From the NCBI RefSeq assembly GCF_024749285.1, contig NZ_CP087196.1, positions 6,324,001-6,388,000 of the forward strand: a DNA stretch of 64,000 nt. Reading direction: 5' to 3'. This DNA is from Pseudomonas sp. B21-015. Lineage in GTDB: Bacteria > Pseudomonadota > Gammaproteobacteria > Pseudomonadales > Pseudomonadaceae. This document shows positions 32,373 to 39,443 of this stretch, piece after piece (position 1 is the stretch's first letter; each line of letters opens with the position of its first letter). Made by a program: the position numbers and the translations under genes. The notes beneath the pieces are model-generated. The model was given only the letters and a program-made list of their open reading frames with translations, had not been told where the DNA came from and ran no database searches.

Positions 32373-33179
32373 TTACTCCTTGTTGAATTCCAGAAAATTC
32401 CAGCGATACAGTTCAAAAACGGCCAAATAGTCTTCTCTCTCCGCTCCCGTTCCTGGATTACGGTACGTCCAAGTTTCGCCTTTTTTCTCAAAATAGCCTT
32501 TTTCCACAGGCACTCCGGCATAAGCGATGCTCTGTGGATCGGCCATGTTCATACCAAAGGCAGATACAATCCAAGTACAGGGGCGAATGATAGGCAAGTC
32601 CGCGTTCCCTTGCCGGATATCGATCCTTTCGTTATCAACATCCACCGCCAACTGAATATGGTGTGCTATTCCTTTGTCCGTATCTCGCGCTTGAGCCAGA
32701 ATATCGCCAGGATTCAATTCCGCTGGCGAAGCAACCACAATAGTATTCACGTCGACTTTTTGCATATCACGGGCGCCGTAGCTCTTCATGACCATTTCGG
32801 CAAATCCATAGTGATCCGACTTGTAACTTGAATGGTGAGCGGGGCTATATTTTTCCATATTCCTATAAGTTCTTACCCCGGTAGTTAGCTTTACCGGCAA
32901 CCCATATTTACGGGCAAACTCGGCCAACACCCTGATAGCAAAGTCTTCACAAGTGAACTCGTTATCCTTGCTCTCGCCCGCCTCGTTTTTATATTGAGGA
33001 CTCAATAATTGTTCAGCAATCGACGGCACTTCTTCGTGATAGCTGGCAATGTATGTTTCGTCCCAATGATCAGTTGTGGCCCAAAAAACTTTGAGAACGA
33101 CTTCCTTTCCCGCTTGGTCCGCCTTTGGAGTAAGCGCCACCGATCTCATGGTCAGCATCGAAAGTACTTCTGCGCTCAT
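32373..33179 (-). CDS. Putative NlpC/P60-like Cys/His T6SS effector
   Basis: The product is 268 residues without signal peptide. Two motifs suggest a papain-fold NlpC/P60 or amidase enzyme: a helix headed by Cys77 (NEFTCEDFAIRVLAEFARKY, then GLPVKL) and, about 95 residues on, the strand pair LNPGDILAQA...GIAHHIQLAVDVD with His173/His174; Asp/Asn/Gln near 188-194 could complete a triad. Such enzymes cleave peptidoglycan peptides when delivered to prey periplasm. It overlaps the PAAR gene by 4 bases and is followed by small membrane genes, a typical spike-toxin-antidote order. The fold call is from motifs alone; it does not match Tae1-Tae4 as I know them. Confidence 0.6.
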   Translation of the reverse strand: MSAEVLSMLTMRSVALTPKADQAGKEVVLKVFWATTDHWDETYIASYHEEVPSIAEQLLSPQYKNEAGESKDNEFTCEDFAIRVLAEFARKYGLPVKLTTGVRTYRNMEKYSPAHHSSYKSDHYGFAEMVMKSYGARDMQKVDVNTIVVASPAELNPGDILAQARDTDKGIAHHIQLAVDVDNERIDIRQGNADLPIIRPCTWIVSAFGMNMADPQSIAYAGVPVEKGYFEKKGETWTYRNPGTGAEREDYLAVFELYRWNFLEFNKE

Positions 33180-33688
33180 TTTGAAAGCTCCTTGACTGCA
33201 GGATGAAAATCGAAACTTTCACCTTCCTTGCCACCCACCATTTGGCTTTTGCCCATTGCGTCGGTTCTGCCAGAAATAACTTCGCCTTTAGCGTTCCTGA
33301 TGCAATAGGGAATGCCTTGCAGCGGATTACCGTCCTGGTCCTTCATCACCACATGCTGGCAATGAGAAAAAAGCATTAGTGGAGTCGGCGGAATAAACGG
33401 CACCGGCGTATGCGAATTCCCAATAATCACCGTCGAAGACCCAGCCGTAACCTTATTGCCGTGAGTACCGACGGAACCCACCGTTGCCGCCGACTTACCA
33501 TTGATCAAAACGGTAGTCGCAAGGTCACCAACCAACGCACCACCACACGCCGAGGCATCGCCTTGGCTGGCGGCCGCGAGGCCGTCGAAGAACACGTCGC
33601 CGGAACCGGCGGCGATCGGATTGGTGCCGTGGCCGGGGAGCGGGCAAGCGGTGGGGTCGGTGACGCGTGCTGCTGGTTTGCCGGACAT
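33176..33688 (-). CDS. PAAR spike-tip protein with C-terminal beta extension
   Basis: The product is 170 residues. Residues 1-95 are a PAAR domain: MSGKPAARVTDPTACPLPGH, GSGDVFFDGLAAA, ASACGGALVG, INGKSAATVGSVGTHGN and VIIGNSHTPV, with the Cys/His positions for zinc. After a Pro linker, residues about 105-170 (HVVMKDQDGNPLQGIPYCIR, GEVISGRTDAMGKS) look like a transthyretin or carboxypeptidase-regulatory beta-sandwich, commonly seen as a cargo adaptor. PAAR proteins sharpen VgrG and carry effectors. It begins 10 bases after tssE stops, with AAGGAG ahead of the ATG, and overlaps the putative toxin. Confidence 0.9.
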   Translation of the reverse strand: MSGKPAARVTDPTACPLPGHGTNPIAAGSGDVFFDGLAAASQGDASACGGALVGDLATTVLINGKSAATVGSVGTHGNKVTAGSSTVIIGNSHTPVPFIPPTPLMLFSHCQHVVMKDQDGNPLQGIPYCIRNAKGEVISGRTDAMGKSQMVGGKEGESFDFHPAVKELSK

Positions 33689-33698
33689 CGGAGTCTCC

Positions 33699-34106
33699 TT
33701 AGTTGACCTTCACTTGACCGCTGCCATCCAGGCGCGCGGCGAAACTGACCTGACGCTTGAAACCATCAACTTCCAGCAAGCCTTCGATGCTGAAGGACAG
33801 GCGAAGCTGATCGTTGTCACGCGGCAGGGAGATGACACGCACGTTGCTCAGGCGCGGTTCGTAGGCTTCGATGAAGCTTTCGATGGCCAGGCGGGCCTGA
33901 CTCAGGGAGTCGTGCAGGCTCAGGCGCATGTCATTGAGATCGGGTAGCCCGTAATCGGACAGCGTTTGCACGCTGCCCGCACGGGTGCTGAGCATCTTGG
34001 CCAGATGGGCAGCCACCGACGCCATGGCGGAAACCTCGCGGCTCCAGCCGACGCGTTTGTCCGCGTCGCCACCCAGGCGTTCGAAAAGGCTGCCGTATCC
34101 AGTCAT
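33699..34106 (-). CDS. tssE: TssE baseplate protein, H2-like cluster
   Basis: The product is 135 residues of the gp25-like family: GYGSLFERLGGDADKRVGWS at the N-terminus, GLPDLNDMRLSLHDSLSQAR in the centre and the conserved tail segment EPRLSNVRVISLPRDNDQLR. TssE initiates sheath polymerisation at the baseplate. In the P. aeruginosa H2 operon tssF follows directly; here a 4.7 kb island separates them. It follows tssC by 14 bases. Confidence 0.94.
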   Translation of the reverse strand: MTGYGSLFERLGGDADKRVGWSREVSAMASVAAHLAKMLSTRAGSVQTLSDYGLPDLNDMRLSLHDSLSQARLAIESFIEAYEPRLSNVRVISLPRDNDQLRLSFSIEGLLEVDGFKRQVSFAARLDGSGQVKVN

Positions 34107-34120
34107 GAGTTAGGCTCCGC

Positions 34121-35596
34121 TTACTCTTTATCCAGCTTGCCAACCAGCGACAGGGTGAAATCGGCACCCATGTACTTGAAGTGCGGGCGCACGTTCAGGC
34201 TGACGCGGTACCAGCCCGGCTCGCCTTCAACATCGCTGACGATGATTTGGGCTGCGCGCAGTGGACGACGGCCACGGACTTCGGCGCTCGGGTTTTCCTG
34301 GTCGGCCACGTACTGGCGGATCCACTTGTTGAGTTCCAGCTCGAGGTCGGTACGTTCTTTCCACGAACCAAGTTGCTCGCGCTGCAGCACTTTCAAGTAG
34401 TGAGCCAGGCGGTTGACGATCATCATGTACGGCAGTTGGGTGCCGAGCTTGTAGTTCAGCTCTGCGGCCTTGCCTTCAGCGCTGATGCCGAAGAACTTCG
34501 GCTTCTGCACCGAGCTTGCGGAGAAGAACGCCGCGTTGTCGGAGCCTTTACGCATGGTCAGGGAGATGAAACCTTCCTCGGCCAGTTCGTATTCACGACG
34601 GTCGCTGACCAGTACTTCGGTCGGGATCTTGGTTTCGATTTCGCCCATGCTTTCGAAGTGGTGCAACGGCAGGTCTTCAACCGCGCCACCGCTTTGCGGG
34701 CCGATGATGTTCGGGCACCAGCGGAATTTGGCGAAGCTGTCGGTCAGCTTGGTGCCGAACGCGTAGGCAGTGTTGCCCCACAGGTAGTGTTCGTGGCTGT
34801 TGGCGACGGTTTCTTTGTACACGAACGACTTGACCGGGTTTTCTTCCGGGTCGTACGGGTTACGCAGCAGGAAACGCGGCACGGTCAGGCCAACGTAACG
34901 GGAGTCTTCCGACTGACGGAAGCTCTGCCATTTGGCGAATTGCGGGCCTTCGAAGTGATCTTTCAGATCTTTCAGGTCCGGCAGACCGGTGAAGCTTTCC
35001 AGGCCGAAGAATTTCGGGCCAGCCGCAGCAATGAACGGCGCGTGAGACATGCAGGCTACGCTGGACACGTACTGCATCAGTTTCACGTCCGGCGAGCTTG
35101 GGGACATGTAGTAGTTGGCGATGATCGCGCCAACCGGCTGACCACCGAACTGACCGTATTCAGCGGTGTAGATGTGCTTGTACAGGCCCGACTGCATCAC
35201 TTCCGGCGAATCTTCGAAGTCGTCCAGCAGGTCGTCCTTGGAGACGTTGAGGATTTCGATCTTGATGTTTTCGCGGAAGTTGGTGCGGTCGACCAGCAAC
35301 TGCAGGCCACGCCACGACGATTCCAGGGACTGGAAGTCCGGGTGGTGCAGGATTTCGTCCATCTGACGGCTGAGCTTGGCATCGATCTCGGCGATCATGC
35401 GGTCGACCATGGCCTTTTTGACCGGCTCGCCGTTGTTCTGCGGCTTGAGCAGCTCTTCGATGAACGCCGACACACCGCGTTTGGCGATGTCGTAGGCTTC
35501 GTCGTCCGGGGTCAGGCGGGTTTCGGCGATGATGCTGTCGAGAATGCTGTATTCGCCGTTCTCGTTGCTCTTTTGCTGTGCTGCGCTAGTGCTCAT
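34121..35596 (-). CDS. tssC: TssC large sheath protein, H2-like cluster
   Basis: The product is 491 residues. Diagnostic stretches are HHPDFQSLESSWRGLQLLVD, EYGQFGGQPVGAIIANYYMS, ESEDSRYVGLTVPRFLLRNP and the C-terminal EGEPGWYRVSLNVRPHFKYM. TssB and TssC assemble into the contractile sheath. It lies 25 bases after tssB and before tssE. Confidence 0.96.
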   Translation of the reverse strand: MSTSAAQQKSNENGEYSILDSIIAETRLTPDDEAYDIAKRGVSAFIEELLKPQNNGEPVKKAMVDRMIAEIDAKLSRQMDEILHHPDFQSLESSWRGLQLLVDRTNFRENIKIEILNVSKDDLLDDFEDSPEVMQSGLYKHIYTAEYGQFGGQPVGAIIANYYMSPSSPDVKLMQYVSSVACMSHAPFIAAAGPKFFGLESFTGLPDLKDLKDHFEGPQFAKWQSFRQSEDSRYVGLTVPRFLLRNPYDPEENPVKSFVYKETVANSHEHYLWGNTAYAFGTKLTDSFAKFRWCPNIIGPQSGGAVEDLPLHHFESMGEIETKIPTEVLVSDRREYELAEEGFISLTMRKGSDNAAFFSASSVQKPKFFGISAEGKAAELNYKLGTQLPYMMIVNRLAHYLKVLQREQLGSWKERTDLELELNKWIRQYVADQENPSAEVRGRRPLRAAQIIVSDVEGEPGWYRVSLNVRPHFKYMGADFTLSLVGKLDKE

Positions 35597-35621
35597 TGTG
35601 GCTTCCTTGGCTGATAGGGGC

Positions 35622-36125
35622 TCAGGCGTCCTGGGCTGCGGCGTTCAAGCCCAGCTCACCCAGTACGCGACCGCGGGATTCGTCGTCGGCGAGCACGCCT
35701 TCGATGGCTTTGCGGAACGCAGGCGCGTTACCCAGCGGGCCTTTGAGGGCCACCAGCGCGTCGCGCAGTTCCATCAGTTTTTTCAGCTCAGGCACTTGCT
35801 CGACCAGCGAGGCCGGGTTGAAGTCCTTCATCGAGTTGACGCGCAGTTGCACGGCCAGCTCTTCAGTGTCGCCTTCTTCCTGAAGACGGTTCGGCACGCT
35901 CAGCGTCAGGCTCAGCTCTTGCTTGGCCAGCACTTCGTCGAAGGTCATTTTGTCAATGCTGATCGGCTTGCGATCTTCGACTTTGCGTTCGTCCTTGCGG
36001 TGGGTGTAGTCACCGATTGCCAGTAGCTTCAGCGGCAGTTCAATCTCTTCCTGAGCACCGCCGGTGGCGGGTTTGAAGGTGACGTTGATGCGTTCCTTGG
36101 GGGCTACCGAGCCTTCTTTGGCCAT
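35622..36125 (-). CDS. tssB: TssB small sheath protein, H2-like cluster
   Basis: The product is 167 residues from the ATG at 36125 (AAGGAG upstream), beginning MAKEGSVAPKERINVTFKPA. ELPLKLLAIGDYTHRKDERK and MKDFNPASLVEQVPELKKLM are typical TssB segments. It forms the sheath together with TssC and interacts with ClpV through its C-terminal helix. A longer frame to 36191 lacks support. Confidence 0.95.
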   Translation of the reverse strand: MAKEGSVAPKERINVTFKPATGGAQEEIELPLKLLAIGDYTHRKDERKVEDRKPISIDKMTFDEVLAKQELSLTLSVPNRLQEEGDTEELAVQLRVNSMKDFNPASLVEQVPELKKLMELRDALVALKGPLGNAPAFRKAIEGVLADDESRGRVLGELGLNAAAQDA

Positions 36126-36157
36126 GGCTTTTCTCCTTGCGGTTGTGGCCCTGGGGC

Positions 36158-37714
36158 CTATTCGAGTACCACTTCGAGATCGAGGTGGCACAGCCTGCGA
36201 TAAATCTCTTCCTTGCGTTCACGCACTGCATGGTTCTGCGGTAACAACTCGCAGCAGCTATGCAGCAAATGCAGTACTTCCAGCGCAAGATCGGGCTCCC
36301 AGGCGTGCAGGCCTGAGTCCTGTAATGTTTGGTCGAGGGTCTCGAGTTGGGTCTTGGCCAGTTCGTATTTCTTGGCCATGAAGCACAACCGCGCGAGGGC
36401 GAACTGCCAGAAGAATCGAACCCGCCCGCCGTGGGCGCTTTGCAGGCCCTGCTTGAGGATTTGCACGGCGGCCTTGAGGCCGTCCTTGCGCAGAATCGGC
36501 ATGACTTCTTCCAGGGCCACTTCCCAGGCCGGCTGGGTATCGGCGACTTCGACCTTGCGCGGCGCACTGGCGCTTTGCAGGTGCGGCATGACGTGGGCGC
36601 CGATCCAGGCGCGTGTGGCCGGATCGGCGAACGGCGCGCCGTCGTGGAAACGCAATTCGATGATGCCGGGCAGGCGCTGAACCAAAAGCGCGAAGTGGAT
36701 TTCCACTTCGCGCATTGCCATCTCGGCGTTCAGCCCCTGGAGGCATTCCCAGACCATTCGCTGGCCATCGAACCAGAACGGCGCCTTCGCCAGGCTCGCC
36801 TCCAGCTCTACCAGCAGATCAGCGTATTTCCCCTGGTCGTAGCGGTCCTGATAGGCCTTGAGTTTGTCCGCCGGCACGCCACGCAGAGCGGTGATCTGTT
36901 CGGCGTTGCGCTCGGGCACCGCGTCGATGGGCAACCACAGCAACGTGCGATTGAGGCGCAGGGCGCGCAGGTCGGTGGCTTTCTGTTTGAGCCACCAGGC
37001 ACACAGCGGACGGGCGTTTTCCTGCTGGGCGCGCAGGGCCTTGTGGGCTTCTTTCTCGTTGTCGATCGGCGCGCCGGGGGTGAGCAGCTGGGTCGCGGCC
37101 TGCTTGACCTGGGCCACCGCGGCGCCCACCACACCGGGCTCCGGCTGGTTGTCGGCGGCGCGTTGAACCATGTTTTTCAAGCGACGGGAAATCGGCAGCA
37201 GCAACGGCGCGTCGTCGCCCAAATGCTCGGTGCACGCGGCGTCGAGGCCTTCCAGATGCTCGACCAGACGGCGGAACATCGGCAGTTGCTCTTTGATCGC
37301 GACGTTTTCGTTCAGCACCTGCTCAAGACGCGGCACCAACCAGCTGATGGCAGCGGAGCGAGTGCGGGCCTTGTTCGGGTGAACCTCGGCCCAGTGGTTT
37401 TCACAGAGGTGGTGCAACAAACCGAGGCCGGCCAGCAGCCCCTGGAAGGATTCGCGCTGGTACAGCGCCCAGGTCAGCCACGCTCCGACACGCAAATCCT
37501 TGGATTGAGTGCGCAGCAGGTTTTCACTGTTTTCGCGGATTTTCAGCCAGTCGATCTGACCGCTTTCGTGCATGGACGAGGCTTTGCCCAGCTCGCTTTC
37601 CAACGCCTCATATTCGCTCGAAAAGCGAACGTCCTCGCCCGCGAAATTCTCTTTGGAAACAGAGGCTTTTGCGAGTTCAAGGTAATGGGCGGAAAGTTTG
37701 CTTGAGTAGGACAT
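36158..37714 (-). CDS. tssA: TssA-family protein, first gene of the H2-like operon
   Basis: The product is 518 residues. The N-terminal ImpA_N part includes WLKIRENSENLLRTQSKDLR and LLHHLCENHWAEVHPNKART; the middle and C-terminal part (VysA/VasJ-like, LELEVLH-type helices near ALARLCFMAKKYELAKTQLE) indicate the long TssA class, distinct from the 340-residue TssA of the other cluster. TssA proteins prime or cap the growing tail. It is the promoter-proximal gene of an operon running about 32 kb to the phospholipase and its immunity gene. Confidence 0.93.
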   Translation of the reverse strand: MSYSSKLSAHYLELAKASVSKENFAGEDVRFSSEYEALESELGKASSMHESGQIDWLKIRENSENLLRTQSKDLRVGAWLTWALYQRESFQGLLAGLGLLHHLCENHWAEVHPNKARTRSAAISWLVPRLEQVLNENVAIKEQLPMFRRLVEHLEGLDAACTEHLGDDAPLLLPISRRLKNMVQRAADNQPEPGVVGAAVAQVKQAATQLLTPGAPIDNEKEAHKALRAQQENARPLCAWWLKQKATDLRALRLNRTLLWLPIDAVPERNAEQITALRGVPADKLKAYQDRYDQGKYADLLVELEASLAKAPFWFDGQRMVWECLQGLNAEMAMREVEIHFALLVQRLPGIIELRFHDGAPFADPATRAWIGAHVMPHLQSASAPRKVEVADTQPAWEVALEEVMPILRKDGLKAAVQILKQGLQSAHGGRVRFFWQFALARLCFMAKKYELAKTQLETLDQTLQDSGLHAWEPDLALEVLHLLHSCCELLPQNHAVRERKEEIYRRLCHLDLEVVLE

Positions 37715-37925
37715 CCATGGCCTTTAATTAGGATTACGGTCATACGGCTCATTGGAGTTGAAATGGAGCCGGACAGTATCAAAGAGCTGCGATGAATCTC
37801 ATCCAATTGAGTTCATGCTCTTTCAAGGCGCGCATCCTAATCACAATGATGGCCATTAGCAAGCAACCAATAAAACAATAGAACTACGTCTTCGTTATTG
37901 CTGTAGGAGATCACCCTATATGCCA

Positions 37926-37939
37926 CAGGGGATCCCCTG
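37926..37939. promoter_or_regulatory. 14-base perfect palindrome, possible operator
   Basis: CAGGGGATCCCCTG is a perfect inverted repeat about 210 bases upstream of tssA. It could be a dimeric regulator site; there is no evidence for a specific protein. Confidence 0.3.
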
Positions 37940-38137
37940 ACGCCGGCTTTGACCTCCCCAGCTTCGACGCATCGCCCCCGCAACCATTGAGCCAGAGCGG
38001 TTCATCAACCCCACCAATCATCACAGGACATTCACGCCCTGAAACGGAACCCAGCATGACAAAAATAAAACATGAAAAATGTAGGAGCTTTCCGAAAAGT
38101 TACAGTCATCCATGGACAAGGCGATGACTGAAAATAA

Positions 38138-38152
38138 GCATAAAAAGTGCCA
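38138..38152 (-). promoter_or_regulatory. Candidate sigma-54 promoter facing tssA
   Basis: On the minus strand TGGCACTTTTTATGC matches the sigma-54 pattern TGGCAC-N5-TTGC except for one base, with the invariant GG and GC exactly 10 bases apart. It points towards tssA, whose operon encodes a sigma-54 activator with intact GAFTGA. The drawbacks are a leader of about 410 bases and overlap with a hairpin that may simply be a terminator. Confidence 0.4.
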
Positions 38153-38171
38153 TCATAATGATGGCACTTTT
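38142..38171 (-). terminator. AT-flanked hairpin, probable terminator after tagQ
   Basis: AAAAGTGCCATC and GATGGCACTTTT form a 12-base-pair stem around a five-base loop, with a T run on either strand. Read on the minus strand it lies 260 bases beyond the tagQ stop and would end the tag operon transcript; its symmetry makes it bidirectional. Confidence 0.6.
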
Positions 38172-38361
38172 ATATTTCAGCAAACTCTACATACATGGAG
38201 TTACATAGACCAGCCCATTACCGTGGGCTATTAAGAATCATCTGCCATCCGTTGAGTCACAAAATGCCGGTTCTAGATTAAGTAGTACGAATTAAATCCA
38301 AAACACGCAGGCCATCCAGTTTCCACGCATTCGCTTGCTCCGATCAAAGTCAGCCAGTACA

Positions 38362-38410
38362 GATCGTTCCCATGCTCTGCGTTCCGACTACGCAGAGCGT
38401 GAGAATGATC
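38362..38410. repeat. REP-like inverted repeat
   Basis: GATCGTTCCCATGCTCTGCG and the near-inverse CGCAGAGCGTGAGAATGATC are separated by about nine bases. It is a shorter relative of the 105-base element at 59172-59276. It begins about 20 bases after the tagQ stop. Confidence 0.8.
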
Positions 38411-38429
38411 AAGACCTACAGAAACTCAA

Positions 38430-39359
38430 TCAAGCATTCGGGCAAGGCACCGGCGCCCAGTCGCCCAGGTCCGGGTTCTTGCACATGCTGTTGACCTGAG
38501 TGGTGCCTGCGCTGGCGACTTGCTTGCTTTCCGCCTGTTTGGCTTGTGCGGTCTGCAAGGTTTTCTCGGTGGTGACCGCTTCTTTCGGCACGGTTGGCAG
38601 CACCGGTTTCTTCGCCGGTTTCACCGCTTTTTTGCTCTTGGTCGGCGTCACGACCGGGGTGGTTTCTGCGGACGCCACGGTGACCACGTCGGTGCGCTGC
38701 ACGCCTACTTGCTGCAGGTCTTTTTCGTAGGCCTGGGTGTAGTTGTTCAGGTCTTCGCTGGCTTTACCGTTAACCGCGACGATCAGGTCGTTGGACTCTT
38801 TGAGGCCCGCGACGATTTCTGCCAGACGCTTGCGGCCCTCGGTGTCGTTGACGGTCTTGGCCTTGCGGTCGGTGACCAGTTCGGTAAACGCATTCTGGTA
38901 GCACTGCTGCGAAGCCTTGGCGTACGCGGTGCTGCGGTCGATGTCGGCGGAACTTTTGTTGACGTCGGAGGCGTAGGACGCGATGCGCTGGTTGTCATCG
39001 GCGATCTGCTTCTGACGCTCGTTGTAATAACCGACCGCGCCGCCTGCCAGGGCACCGCCCGCTGCACCGATGGCGGCGTTGCGGCCACGGTTCTCGGAAT
39101 CGACCAAGGCACCCAGCAGTGCACCGCCGACAGCGCCGACGGCCGCGCCGGTGACAACTGACTTGGTCATGTTCGAATCGGTGGCACGCAGGTGCTGTAC
39201 CGGCTCGTAGCAGTTGGGGTAGTACTCGACCTTGGTGCTCGAGGCGACCTTGGAGGTCGGCGACGTGGCGCAACCGGTCAGTACGGTGCTGAAGCCGACG
39301 GCCATCAGCAACAAGTGACGCTTGGAAAGCGAAGCAAAAGATTTACGGGAGGAAAGCAT
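38430..39359 (-). CDS. tagQ: TagQ outer-membrane lipoprotein
   Basis: The product is 309 residues from the ATG at 39359. The lipoprotein signal ends in VLTGC (Cys30). A glycine-zipper segment follows at about 65-110 (VTGAAVGAVGGALLGALVDS, AAIGAAGGALAGGAVGYY), then a helical part and a Lys/Pro/Thr-rich tail ending DLGDWAPVPCPNA. In P. aeruginosa TagQ anchors TagR at the outer membrane as the first step of the threonine-phosphorylation pathway that responds to attack. It is the last gene of the tag-fha transcription unit here. Confidence 0.88.
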   Translation of the reverse strand: MLSSRKSFASLSKRHLLLMAVGFSTVLTGCATSPTSKVASSTKVEYYPNCYEPVQHLRATDSNMTKSVVTGAAVGAVGGALLGALVDSENRGRNAAIGAAGGALAGGAVGYYNERQKQIADDNQRIASYASDVNKSSADIDRSTAYAKASQQCYQNAFTELVTDRKAKTVNDTEGRKRLAEIVAGLKESNDLIVAVNGKASEDLNNYTQAYEKDLQQVGVQRTDVVTVASAETTPVVTPTKSKKAVKPAKKPVLPTVPKEAVTTEKTLQTAQAKQAESKQVASAGTTQVNSMCKNPDLGDWAPVPCPNA

Positions 39360-39443
39360 AGTTGTGTTCTCTTTTAAGTTTGACCAGCTCAGCACGACCC
39401 ACCGCCGCCTGAGTCCCTTCCAAGCTCGCTATACAACGAACGA

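Larger units (their letters stand above)
37715..38429. promoter_or_regulatory. Intergenic region between the two T6SS clusters; upstream region of the H2-like operon
   Basis: No gene is visible in these 715 bases; the only frames are short and lack ribosome sites. The stretch must hold the promoter for tssA and the end of the tagQ transcript. It contains a 14-base palindrome (37926-37939), a strong AT-flanked hairpin (38142-38171) and a REP-like inverted repeat (38362-38410), described separately. The rest is AT-richer than the flanking genes. Confidence 0.7.
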
